Assembly: GCA_025266875.1 (NCBI GenBank)
Contig: JALLLT010000056.1
Location: 183,400 to 247,399 of the forward strand
Length of the DNA: 64,000 nt
Direction: 5' to 3'
Origin: Fennellomyces sp. T-0311
Taxonomy: Eukaryota; Mucoromycota; Mucoromycetes; Mucorales; Lichtheimiaceae
Shown: one piece after another, positions 10,098 to 21,254 of the stretch
Numbering within the stretch: the first letter of the stretch is position 1
Layout of the letters: each line of letters starts with the position of its first letter
Position numbers and translations under genes: made by a program
The notes under the pieces: model-generated
Told to the model about the DNA's origin: nothing
The model's input: the letters and a program-made list of their open reading frames with translations, nothing else
Databases searched by the model: none

Positions 10098-13000
10098 ATC
10101 ACTTAAAAAGAAAAAGCTTCAAATGACGAGACACAATATGTATGCTGGTTTATTGTTAAAATTAATCTCTAATTATACTGATGATGCGCCGGACGGAGAA
10201 GACGAATGCTTTGTATAATGGTCCCAAAGATCAATGTTATCGCCGAGCTTCATATGATCCTGCCATATTGCCGAAAAGATCGAAGATCAGAGACCAAGGC
10301 AACGGATTTGCCTTACTTGATCGGTAAATCCGGATCAAGGTTACGCATAAGAGCAAATAACGCAATCGATAACTGTACGGTTGTTGATGTCGTAATAACA
10401 GTGGATATAATCGATAATCCAGGGAAGGTATGTAACCATGGATGGTGGTATGCCGAAGATGCAGCAATTACAACCAAATCGTTCTTGCGTTTTATCCGTG
10501 TGTAGCGCTTGTGTTCTCTTTTGAAAGCTGAAGCAATAATAATCTATATCTATCATTGTGAGCACTGAAATTATACCATATAAACCCCCTGCTGGCGGAA
10601 CTTTACCCAGCTTACCGATAATGTTATGCGTCACGCAAGACGGCTATCGCAATTTGCGTTGGAGCTGTACCGGTTACTATTGATCAGTGTATCAGTGCAC
10701 GGTAAAGTTTGAATGCAATTAGTCATTACCTTGTTTTACACTTGCGTACAGTGTTTGATAATGACTTGGTGACGATGAAATTGTATTGCTCCCCATCTCG
10801 TAGTTGAGTTCGATGATGGTGCTTCCCGGTAATAGTGGTTTGGAAGTAAGATTGTTGGTTGATTATATCCGTTCTAACCTTTTGTAGAAAAGTTCCGCTA
10901 CAATGGTTTTTGACAACGATCTTTAGTTTGTAATAATTACTCTTTCTCTGCCGTGGCTCGTTGACTATGTGAATAAACAATTGAGTCATGCTAATCTCTG
11001 TTGATTGGCAATAAAAATATATACCTGATGACATACGCCGCTACGCGTCCGACCGACGATTCGATAAGAAGTACCAAAGCAGTGACAATTCTTTAAAGAT
11101 GACGCTGAGGATATGCTGGTTTTATCTGCTGCTTTGATCGTTTCTGCTGTTTGACGATGACATTTGTTTGGCAGTACCTCCAAGCAAATACCATATAAGC
11201 TTAGAGATGATGACGACGATGCTTATGATGGTGCTTCTTGGGTCCACAATGGAACTTTTGGCTTTAATGAAGTGGCTTGATGCTTCCTATTCCCGTAGAT
11301 GCGTGGGTTTCAGTGCTTGACCTTGATAGATGATGATGACTTGCGGCTGTTTTTTCCTTGATGCAACCCGTGATATTATATGACGGCCCCTAGGAGGCTG
11401 TTCCCATAAAATATAGATGACAACGATAGCCTTTGATGACGCAGGATGATAGGCTGACTTTGCCGCGATAAAGGAAACGGACCACTCCATTTGTACCGTG
11501 TCTTGTTTCTTGATATTTGCTTCTTGAGGGGGAGCCTATAAATCAAGTTGGCTACAAATATTTTCATAAGTGATTGCATAGAAGCTTACCATGCAGAAAC
11601 AATAAACATATTGTCAAAAATGGCAGGTATACAAACGTAAATACGAGTACTGTACAATATAGAATGCAAACCGATGCGATTTTGCACAGATGAGGTGTAT
11701 TACAGAAGGGAACAGTATATACATATGCGAAGCATGCGACGATGATGAATATATATATATATATATATATGGATGAATATAAAGACGGTCAAGTATGTAA
11801 AGTGTTAAATGATAGAGACTTGGCGGGACATTAACGGATCCGAACGGGCATTTGACGCGGCCTAGCGATATGGGCATTAACGAATCCGAGCGGGACATTG
11901 ACGAATCCGAACGGGTATTTGACGCGGCCTAGCGGTTTGGTGGGTTGTCTCCCAAAGAAGTCGCCGTTGCCTCAAAGCTGTACTGGCCAGCGTTGGTCGA
12001 CCACCAATGTGCTCTGGACCGAGCGGGGGAGCACGCACCATGACGATGTCCTCGTCAGCTTTGGCTTGAGGCATCTCAATGTCCTCGCCAAGGAGCAGGA
12101 TGAGCGAAAATCGCTCGGCGAGGTGGTCCATGGTGTCAAAGACACTCAGCCGAGCAAATTGGTTGATGAGGTCAACCACCGCGTCATCTTCGTCATTGTC
12201 AGTAACATGTTCAACCGCTTCTTCACCAACTTTTTCATTACCAGCTTCGTCGTTCTCTTCAGCAACTTCTTCATCACCAATGTCCTCGTAGTCCTCCTCG
12301 ACAAAGGTGATTGAGATCAACGGCACACGCACACGAACAGCACCACGTCTTCTTCCTCTTCGCTCGCTGCATCCAGGCAGACAACAGCGGCATCATCGTC
12401 ATCATCATCACCTGATTTAATCGGTGGAAAAGTCAGTACGAAAGTTTTGTTTTCACTTTCATTTTTGACACTCTTACCTGAAGACGGCAAGGGACTGGCG
12501 GGAGATGGCAAAGGACGGGTGGGAGGAGGAGAAGGACTAGTGGGAGGCGGAGAAGGATGACTGCAACGGGGAGGTTGCATGCAAGCGGCGAAAAAGTAGA
12601 AGGAAAGGAAGAAAAAGGAGGAGAGTTCTTTGATGGTCTCTACACCTGTTGGTGAGAGGGTTGGGAGAGAGGAAAGGAGCGGGAGAGAAGACAGCGGAGG
12701 CAGGGTGGGCAAAGAAGGCAGGGTGACAGAAAGACGGTGGAAGGTAGCAATAGCAATGATGGTAAAGGCAGCAGCAGCAGCGAGGCGCGCGCAAGAATCG
12801 GACATGGTCAACGAATGAAGAAGAGAAAGAAAGGGAAAAGGTAGAAAATGACCTCTTTGCCCTTTTGATTTTTAGCGGTATCTTAATTTCTCTTCTCTGC
12901 TCATGCTGGGAAGCCGCAGTAGTATGAAGATCAAAGAAGCGCGACACGAACCGCAACTCTGATCTGAGACAAGTTGTCGTGTCCACCAGCAACGGTTGTC

Positions 13001-13475
13001 TCAGAAGCAAATAAATCCTGCACAGACCGTCGCCACCCCCTTAAACCCTGAACACACGGTCGGCAACCCGAGTCATTGCAGGACAAGAGCAAACCCATTT
13101 TAAAAACATACAGCCGGAACATGTTGCCCATCGCGCAACTGAAAAGTACATTTCGTTTTTAAAAACGCAAATTCGCGACATTGTGCATTGGGATTCGAAA
13201 TGTCAATGGCAAATGAGCTCATTGCAAGAACACTTTCACTGTGAAGCTATTGGTTGATCGTGGTAGCCAAATACGGAACACAGCTCCGGCAAGCTGAATT
13301 GACGTGCACGTTTCACAACAGGCGATCTTTTGCACCATGTTTATACATTGAGGGTATCGTTTCCGTTTAGCAATGCTTTGTCTGCGTACTCCGTTTCCGA
13401 AGATTATTGAAGCAACAATCAGGTATGTAAGGCACAGTGTACCTCGTTTCCATACGGAGCACTATTCCGTTACGC
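10098..13475 (-). repeat. dispersed repeat R, copy A (about 3.4 kb)
   Basis: Same sequence family as B (42193-45576), C (about 48600-51897) and D (53645-55600), here in minus orientation. Reading in the repeat's sense: a 5' segment (13475-12806) with a splice-site-like, T-rich leader; an ORF (12805-11972); a short minisatellite (about 11935-11825); then a conserved tail of about 1.7 kb ending at 10098, shortly after an AATAAA signal. A and B share the same 3' end point (...AAG[TC]GATA), after which their flanks differ. No terminal inverted repeat and no clear target duplication are visible. No reverse transcriptase, transposase, Rep or integrase motif was found in it. Confidence 0.75.
11972..12805 (-). 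pseudogene. R-family ORF, copy A (two frameshifts)
   Basis: Starts at ATG 12805 (MSDSCARLAAAAA). Compared with intact copies C and D it has a lost T after the EEEED run near 12340 and an extra base near 12015 that destroys the conserved end of the protein. The Ala-rich hydrophobic start, Pro-rich linker, 66-nt in-frame intron and acidic region are otherwise preserved. It is therefore a decayed copy of the 250-residue R protein. The function of the family is unknown; see copy B for a description. Confidence 0.7.
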
Positions 13476-13682
13476 CGTTTAATTTCGCTTAAACAAATAA
13501 AGATTCAGCTTAGACAGTAATCAACACATTTTAGCCTTATAATGTATCAGATAACAAGCAGAGGTCTGGAGAAAAAGATGCAATCAATTTTTTTCAAATC
13601 CCAATGTCTCGTGTACTAAGCATCCGCGTGCTGCAGTTCAAAAACTAGAATACACTCCTATATCTTTTCTAATGATTTAATA
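13476..13682. repeat. segment shared with copy D flank; CACTA insertion site
   Basis: This stretch matches 55395-55603 almost base for base and continues the duplication shared by copies A and D beyond the part seen in B. It is interrupted at 13682 by the CACTA element; the homology to D resumes at 18787 (D: about 55639). Confidence 0.7.
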
Positions 13683-13704
13683 CACAGTAAAAAAATCGGT
13701 CTGT
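13683..13704 (+). repeat. left terminal inverted repeat of the CACTA element
   Basis: Begins CACAGTAAAAAAATCGG; pairs with the right end with one indel and a few mismatches. Preceded by the target duplication ATA. Confidence 0.85.
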
Positions 13705-13983
13705 GCAATGCGGTTCTCCATGAGTACATAGCATAGACTAGCCCTGTAAAGTACAGTTTTTTCCTGTAAACCTTATTTCAAACCGTATAAAGCCAAGTTT
13801 TACCATCAAATATGCATATATTTGAACGTGATTTGTGGTTAAAACATGTTCCGTAAATATCCGTTGTTTACTATTTCATACGGCTTTTTAAACTGGGATA
13901 AACTGTCAATAACCGAATATCACACTCTACATGTATACTAGCTCTATGATGATGCTGAGCAAAATGAAGTTGAATCTTGTTTC

Positions 13984-16900
13984 CTAAACACTCTTAAAAC
14001 CTCCCAAAGTTATTGGTATTTTCATCATATCATTATACACATAATAATAGCGACCTTTCTTAGTAGGCGACGCCAGCACTCCTACCGCACAATCGATTTC
14101 TCTGGCATCGCAAACGTAATATCGGCCCTTGGTTCCAAATGTAAGTTTTCCATAGGGATATCCATAGTCTGTCAATTTTGTCTCATGCGCCAGGCGAATT
14201 AGACAAAGAACCCGTGTATCAGCTGAATTTTACAGTAAAACTAACTGTTAGTGCATATGCATACAATGGTTAAAAACCAGTTGATACTTGCCTAAGTACT
14301 GGTGCTCAAAGAAAAGTATAGCCTCGCCAAAATATGTTTTTTTTACGCTCGCATCCTCACTTAACAGGCCTCCATGCGCATTGTGATCAACAGGTAATGA
14401 TAGCTTAACAAAGGTTCCGTGGTTATCTGATCCCAGCGGCAATGTGCAGTCATAGGTACATTTCTTCAGAAAAAGCCGCTTTCCCACCTTGATGCTTTTG
14501 CTTAGTGGCGGTAAAGAGCTCTCGAGAACGTTTCGTATCCTCGCCCAGAATTTTCGAAGGTATAGCAAAAGATTGTAGTGCTCGCCAAACGAGTCCGTAG
14601 TCATCTTGTCCGAAAGATGGGGTCCCCATATATCGGGATCTTGTTCAGCTACGTTACCGTCATTTGATTCGGAATCATCACCATTGCTAGCGAATATTTT
14701 CTGTGTAGTGTCACTTCTATCCATATAGCGGCGAGCAGACAGAAGTTCCAGCGTATTGCCAGCATTTGTTCCGGATTCTTTTGCTGACTTTATCCTTTTC
14801 CCAAATAATCCTACCGCTCTTTCCATACATCTTACACCATAAGTACGCATTGGGCCAAGCTGTCGTATGGCTTCAGATACATGCCTGAGATAATGCATGT
14901 TCGCAGTACATACGTTCGGTGGTAGATCAGCTATTGCGAAAATATGCCACTTTTGTAAGCAACTATGTTTGCGCGTTGTTATTTCTTGCATGATCCGTAA
15001 AAATGTTTTTTTTTTTATATTTACTCTTCAATATCTTTGATTTCTTCTTCTGATATACTCCACGACAGTGAGATAGAGACTCCTTTAATAAGACTTGCAA
15101 GCGCTGCTATTGCCGTTTTGGAAACATTTGCAGTTTCAAGTTGCTCAATAACAATCGTTGGTATAATGTACAAGAGTAAGTCGATATAATCCACGGCCCG
15201 GGTGTTTTTGGTGTTAGTCAAGACATCTACGACAGCATACGTATCAGAAACCTTCATATTATAAAAGAAAAAAGTGAAAGCAGATATATACCGGTAATTT
15301 TACCGTCGAATGTGCCGGGCCACATTGAACTTGACTTTCGCATGGCGGCACTCACAAGGGACTGTTGACTTTTACTAAGTAAAAATGGAGAACGGAACAT
15401 GGGATTTGCAATCATCGCCCATATCTGTGGACCGAGGTTGCACCCGAACAAGTGCATTTCGTCGAGCCCAAAGAAAAAAGGCCCGTGAAAAGATGCAAGT
15501 TTCGCAAATAGACTTGGCGAATTGATATTGTGTAGCTAAGTAACAGTTACTGTAGTTTTAGTGCTTATACACGATTATTTGTAAAATATGGCTTACGTAC
15601 CATATCCCCGTTCCTATAATCACCTATAGTCCTGAGAGGATCCATCACCGCAGAACCAGGGAAGTAACGCCCATACCCTATTAGAATTTTACTGTGCTCA
15701 CCGGCAGATTTTCGACGCTCGTACGATTGTGGACTTTCGAGTCGTACTGACGGGATAAGACAGATGCGACATCCATAAGATGACATATGACCACCGTGGT
15801 GAGCTAATGATGCTGTACCGGGTATATCTCCTGTTGCAATTATAAGCTGTGCTTTGAAGGTTCGACTTTTACCGTCATCACATTTCACCGACATTCCAAC
15901 CGATTCCAACTGAATAAGCTCTTCAATGAGAGGGGCGATAAATGAATCCAAGTTTCCATTTTTTGATCCTGTTGGAATAATTGCAATCTGAAGCATATTG
16001 TCGTGTTTGTATCTATACTTCAAAGAGAAGGAAAAATTATATCAATACCAATCATTCTTCATTAACCGATTACCTTTCTTCTGGAGGGAAATTCATTATC
16101 ACCACATGGACGATGGTCATTGAAACATTACTGTGAATAAACGGCTGGAATCCATCAATATATACCCCAAGCACTATATTCTCACAATTCCATTGCTTAT
16201 CCTTCAAAATATTGCCGTCGAAGATATCACTTTTGATCTCATTCGAGTAAGATACTGAGGTACGATGGTTCATCAATTGTCGTGTCTTTGCGTGTGCAAC
16301 GAAAGTTGCTAGTTGTTCTGATAGCGGAAGATACGTCATGGTTGCGTTCGCAATTTTCGTTGTGTTCTCTGTGCCTTTTCGAAACCTAGGCTTAGTACAT
16401 TTGGCGTTTGGGCATACTCTAGTATCTTTTGACATGTACAAATGGCATCCGCTGCTGCAAATGTCATATTCCCGTGCTTTGACTGGATACAATGCTTTCA
16501 GTAAGTTCGCAGTCAAGTAGGGAGAGAGGATTTGGTAAAAGTGAACGTCTTGGGAAGCTGTATTGGCCACTATTAGCATGCCACTTAAGAGTAATATAAC
16601 GAGATGGTAATACCAGTTTGATCATTGGCTGTACTCATCGTGATTACGTCGTTAGCAAAAGCTACCAAAGCATGATATCCTGCGACCGAAATATTGAATT
16701 CATCGATGATGCGTAAAAGTTCTAGACTGAATGACTCGCTTGGATTGAGAATGCGCCTAGTCGATAACACCTTGTCAAAGTGCGGCCTGTCGATACTGTT
16801 GAGGTTCTCGCTGGATTGCAATGTTTGAGCTACATCGGATTCTCGTTCAGGGATAGGTTCTGTATTGGTGGGTTGCCCATGGTTGTGATTTGCAGTAGGG

Positions 16901-17280
16901 TTGTTATCTCCGTTTTCTTGCTGCAGGTCGTCTGGAATTCCACGAATGTACTGAACTGGGTCATCGTCACAGTAATAGTCATCACCATAGTAGTCATCAC
17001 CGATACAGTCATTGTAGCTGTCATTCACTTGTTCATTTGAACTAATATTTGACTCATAGTCAGGATCGGTTGCGGATGCACTTTGCGTATTGTTATGAGA
17101 GGAACGCGTGACAGCTGTACTGTGAGCCGTCGCAATAGTGTGTGATTCCAGCGGTTGTTCAGAGAAAAGTTTTACGCGTTTAGAATGTGATTGCGCGTAC
17201 TTTTCTTCAAAACATTTTCTCTCGTGCGCCTTCAGTTTTGCTCGTGAGTATGATCCACTGCAATAATCGCATTCGATCAT
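13984..17280 (-). CDS. CACTA transposase (Tnp2/DUF4218-type), seven exons
   Basis: Hand-built exons: 17280-16614, 16569-16074, 16012-15601, 15535-15292, 15226-15025, 14962-14292 and 14222-13984, giving 754 residues. All introns are GT-AG except the sixth, which is GC-AG (donor GCAAGT). Order of parts: N-terminal C2H2-like finger (CDYCSGSYSRAKLKAHERKC), an acidic Asp/Tyr-rich linker, a zinc-ribbon-like block (CSSGCHLY ... CPNAKC), the Transposase_21/Tnp2 core (VYIDGFQPF, NFPPEERYKHDNM, DSFIAPLIEEL), the conserved FFFGLDEMHLFG block, and a DUF4218-like region (NMHYLRHVSEAIRQLGP ... MERAVG). It should bind the terminal repeats and catalyse cut-and-paste transposition in the nucleus. Length and motif order fit a full transposase; no stop or frameshift was found. 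Confidence 0.88.
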
Positions 17281-17393
17281 TATGCTCAGTAGAGATAAGT
17301 ACGCCCAGGTAGACTTGGAGCTCAGATGGGTACCGCTGACGCGGTGGCAGTGAAATTTGCGCCTTGACTTTGTTTTTGTAATCCATACCTTCC

Positions 17394-18314
17394 ATGCCGC
17401 TAAAAGTTGCTAAGAATTCGGCTCAACAAGATATTGCAGAGCTCAGAAGACAAGTTACAGCTCTTGCAAAGGATAACACCGATCTTTTTGCAGCAGTTAA
17501 TGATCTGGGTGAGATGTTTGAAGCTTTGAAAGAGCAGATGAAAGAGAGTAGTGAGGCGATTATGGCTAGGCTGCAGGATACGCAAGACATGATTCTACAG
17601 AGCACAAAGAATCAATTAAGTGCTGGCACATCATCTCTTATTACCACACCACCGAATTTAAACCAATCGACTACTACCGCTGATGTCCCTGGACGATCTA
17701 GTTTCATTGACAATCTCATCCCTGCTCCTAAGCGACGCAAGATTGCGAGAGGGAGTAGGTCACAAGGTGAAGTGCGGATAAAGAAAGAACACATCATTTC
17801 CCACTTTATCAAGCGAGCACCGTACGACGACCTATCCGACGAGCGTGCAGAGGGTGTGTACAACTCATTGAAAGGAATGCGCAAAATTGTACTTGAGTTA
17901 CTAGCTGAGCGCCTCGGTGTTACTTTCGGTGACGATGAAAATGAGGACGACTTTTTAACGGGTGACGATGGAGATGAGGAGGTGCACATCACTTGGGGCC
18001 GTATCAACGAACAAGCCAAGACAGCAGCAATAAAGATGTTTGAGGAGGCAATCACTGATCAAACAGAGCTGAAGCCAATGTATTGTGAAAATCACTGGGT
18101 AGCCGATCATATGTTGAGCGAGAGCTGGGCAAACAAGAAACTTCGACGAGCAAAGGTGAACCACGACCGAGAGCAAGTCAACAACAGTGTTCCCCCGGAG
18201 CCAGTCAACGACAATACTCCACCTAGGCTCGTCGAGGGTGGTGAAAGGTATTTGGAGCAAGTTTGCAGTCAGAATTGTTACCAAACATCTATACAGAATC
18301 GAATCGTATCTTGA
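17394..18314 (+). CDS. partner ORF of the CACTA element (coiled-coil, NLS-bearing protein)
   Basis: A 306-residue ORF divergent from the transposase and inside the same inverted repeats. Residues about 10-75 are strongly heptad-like (AELRRQVTALAKDNTDLF...), predicting a coiled coil and so an oligomer. A Ser/Thr-rich hinge follows, then a basic cluster PKRRKIARGSR (about 113-123) fit for nuclear import or DNA contact. A conserved-looking helical region (ISHFIKRAPYDDLSDERAEG ... LLAERLGV) and an acidic patch (EDDFLTGDDGDEE) come next. By position it is the analogue of TnpA, which in En/Spm binds subterminal repeats; no sequence homology to plant TnpA is claimed. A possible intron near 18247 could change the last 25 residues. 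Confidence 0.7.
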   Translation: MPLKVAKNSAQQDIAELRRQVTALAKDNTDLFAAVNDLGEMFEALKEQMKESSEAIMARLQDTQDMILQSTKNQLSAGTSSLITTPPNLNQSTTTADVPGRSSFIDNLIPAPKRRKIARGSRSQGEVRIKKEHIISHFIKRAPYDDLSDERAEGVYNSLKGMRKIVLELLAERLGVTFGDDENEDDFLTGDDGDEEVHITWGRINEQAKTAAIKMFEEAITDQTELKPMYCENHWVADHMLSESWANKKLRRAKVNHDREQVNNSVPPEPVNDNTPPRLVEGGERYLEQVCSQNCYQTSIQNRIVS

Positions 18315-18758
18315 TTTTCTGGCAGGTGGCCAAGGGTAAGCAAGTATGAAAAGTATGCTGGACAGGCAAGGCTAATGGAAACCCCAATTTAGCACGGGTA
18401 TGGAGCCAACGATTCGAGTACGTAAATAGTTGTACAGAAGTTGAGGTACACGATACAGAGCAACATAACTATCTGTAGTATGTAGTAACTGCCGTTGCCT
18501 CGCACTTCTATATTTTTTTTACATGATGCCATGCCAATAAATTGAAATACAGTGCCTATAAAAAAATGAACGAAATCACTGTTCTTTACTGATGACTGCA
18601 GTTTTTTTTTGGGGGGTTGGCATCTGTGCTGTTTATTTCCGTGTTTATATGTTACTATCCGTTGCCTGATGTTCTGTGCCGCGGTGTGCCGTTTACGTGA
18701 AGTGGTCGAAACCACCGAAATTCACAAACAGAAATTCACTTGAAAAACACGGACTCAA
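18315..18758. other. right subterminal region of the CACTA element
   Basis: Non-coding, with T-runs and short direct motifs such as TTCACAAACAGAAATTCAC near 18720-18740. Expected to hold subterminal protein-binding repeats; I could not define a unit. Confidence 0.4.
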
Positions 18759-18780
18759 ACAGATTGTTTTTTTTACTGTG
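18759..18780 (-). repeat. right terminal inverted repeat of the CACTA element
   Basis: Reads CACAGTAAAAAAAACAATCT on the minus strand and is followed by the target duplication ATA. Confidence 0.85.
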
Positions 18781-18783
18781 ATA

Positions 18784-19105
18784 ATGGCTACTATAGAAGG
18801 GAAAACGGCATGTCAGTAAAAAAAGTTGAATGATTTGAAGTCCATTTTATTCAATATTACAGTTTTCTAATTCATACAAATCGACACGAACATCATAGTC
18901 TTTCTCTTATAGTTCTTCGCAGCCACGGTTTGTTGCAACAGATTCCCTCCATATAGGGATAAGAGTCGACCTCTTAATCGCAGCAAAGAGCTCTAATAAA
19001 ACGTTTCGCGGCCGCAATGCAGTATCTTTGTCATCAGAACCTTTTTTGTAAGCTTGCTCTTTCATTAAACACCAAAACTTTCAAATCCATTGGGTATGCA
19101 GTGGT
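18784..19105. repeat. continuation of A/D duplicated flank beyond the CACTA insertion
   Basis: Matches 55639-55960 with roughly 70-80 % identity by eye (for example CTCTAATAAA, CTTTCTCTTRYAGTTCTTC, ATCCATTGGG). At its far end it contains the last few codons and stop of the unknown pseudogene described at 55901-56340. Confidence 0.6.
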
Positions 19106-21254
19106 ATGGTTGCATTTTCATGATTTTATGTCTGTACGGCACCTAGAGATCTTGATATTGCCACATATCGCCACCTTGTATATATATTCGTGACAACCTT
19201 GTATCTCCCTCTGTGGATGGATAGCACTGGAGTCTTGGAGCCTTGTCACTTTCACGCCGTAAGTGTGTTCAACCAGCTCGTATTGCGCCGACGGATGTGA
19301 TGTATATAATTCTTGGCTCACCCCATATCGACACGGTTTGTGTGGTTGAGGTATTCATTTCTCCGAAATGAATGGATGTATAATAAGGCGGGTAATGTCC
19401 TTTGATGGCTGCACGAAAATGTTCCTTCAGTTGATCGCTCCTGGAATTAGTATTACTATCAGACGCCTTGCGCCTAATTGGTGGCAGCCACCGTAAGAGT
19501 ATTTGGCTACTCAGCACGCCCTCGGGAAACCAGATGGTTTCATGTGGGGTGCTCTACCCATAACCCAAACATGAGTTTCATTTTGTTTTCAATGACAATT
19601 GGTTCATTACTTACCCGTATTAGGACGGTCAAACCGCCCATCCCTGCGCCAAACTATGCTTCCAGCGCCGGCCATACGTACACTGACACGCCACCGAGGG
19701 GCCTTCTCCGTAGCCTTTATTCCAGGCCCCCTGGTACTACCCTGAGCCCGCAGGCAAGGCTTCGGAGGAACGGACAGTGAACAGGGGTGACATGTCTCCC
19801 AGCAGCTGCTACGCAACTCTTGAGGGACGACAACTCTTTTGTCATCCGACTACTTGACGCGTTCAAATGCTCTTTGACAATGCTCGGCCTCAGCAAAAGA
19901 TACTTCCGCTGGTCAATGAACATTGTGATTTATCCCAATGTCCATGACCTGATTCCAAAGTTATACAAAGTTATTTGCACCGGTTAGTTCACTGATGCAC
20001 ACTTGTCGGCTTATTGAAACACGTTACCCTTTGATCACCATAGTTATGGGTGCCGAGCTTTGTTGCGACTTTGCAACAGTTTGCGTACTCGAGCCTGATT
20101 CAAGGGCAGCTTTTTTAGTCCCTACAAGAAGTTGCCACAGCCTTGGGAAAACCGTCGCAACCTGCCCACCGCCTTTCTTCATCTACCTTACCGAGGGACA
20201 CCAGAGTAGCGTTGGTAGGTCGTTGCTCTCCGCTGAGCAGAAGGGCCTGAGATCCAGTTGCAGAAAAGGATATCCTCGGCGACGTGCTGGTCCAGTCCAC
20301 GCATGACCGAGGCTGCTCCTGGACAGGGCCCAGCGGTGCTCGCATCCCGCGAAGGCAGCCACAAGGTTCTCGGGTGGAATGTCACCGTCTTCTGCAGTGA
20401 TACTGTGCCATGGGAAAGGTAAAAAATGGCTGTCAACAAAGTTATATTTGCTTCCGAGTACTGGAAATTCAAAGTCAAGATATGCTTACCACGGTAAAGA
20501 CAGTGCGAATGATACCATGTTGTGTGGTAATGATGCTGCTGCTGCAAGCAAAAATGACTGCCAACAAAAGTAAATAAACTTTCGAATGGTACGTAGTTAA
20601 TAGAAAAGACACTTACTACCGTGAACGGCGAGGCCTCTGAGAATATGCACAATACAAAAATGGAGGAGGATATTTATAAAGGGAAGTGCGATGGGTATAA
20701 GTGATGAGTATATGTCCTTCGTCAGATTGGTTGGCTGAGCCATCCGATGAGTAATACCGAAGATCAAGAAGACGAACCGGCGCCAGAGAGGGCATTACAA
20801 GCTACACTTCCAACCGTCCCAGAAAGTCGCACATAATTGCGTGGAATCCAGGGTACTCATAACACTTCCTTTCTTCGTTTCGGCTTTTCCAACTGCGCTG
20901 TTCTCTGTATAGTTTTTCATCATTTTCCATATCAACCTGCCTCTTTCCACCTTCTGCATTTTTTTCAGGCACGGTCTCTGTACATCTAGGTCTATCTTAC
21001 ATCTAGTACCGCAAGGAATAGACCATATACCTATAGGAGTAGGTCTAACACCTTCCACATTAAATTCATAACTATTCAACTAAGTGATGGGTATATGAGT
21101 TGTCGGTATGTTCTATCGGTCCAATATGTATATGAGAGAGAGAAAGACACTGAAATCTAAACTAAAAGGATTTTTTTTGCTTTTGTAATTTATATCTTTT
21201 TCTTTATTTTTGTGTTTTGAATTTTTTTGGTTTTATGTTTTTTGACCGATCACG
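19106..21254. other. intergenic stretch, no gene recognised
   Basis: Short overlapping ORFs on both strands with no shared motif or coding bias. The part around 19480-20350 is more GC-rich than its surroundings and may be an old genic or transposon remnant, but no frame is convincing. Confidence 0.4.

Larger units (their letters stand above)
13683..18780. mobile_element. complete CACTA (EnSpm-like) DNA transposon, 5,098 bp
   Basis: Both ends start CACAGTAAAAAAA as an imperfect inverted repeat of about 22 bp (left 13683-13704, right 18780-18759 on the other strand; both contain TCTGT just inside). The element is flanked by the 3-bp direct repeat ATA (13680-13682 and 18781-18783), the target-duplication length expected of CACTA elements. 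It carries a full-length transposase gene (minus) and a divergently transcribed partner ORF (plus), 113 bp apart, which recalls the two-gene TnpD/TnpA arrangement of plant En/Spm. All exons of the transposase are open, so the copy may be young and autonomous. It sits inside a segment duplicated at 55395-55960, which gives an approximate empty site. Confidence 0.92.

Noticed and set aside
11898..12314. Plus-strand ORFs antisense to the R gene (also in B, C, D)
   Set aside because: They mirror the acidic and Pro-rich codons of the sense ORF; conservation follows from copy identity, and only the sense frame has a plausible start and protein layout.
17612..18284. Minus-strand ORFs under the CACTA partner ORF
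   Set aside because: Antisense of a clearly coding plus-strand frame with coiled-coil heptads.
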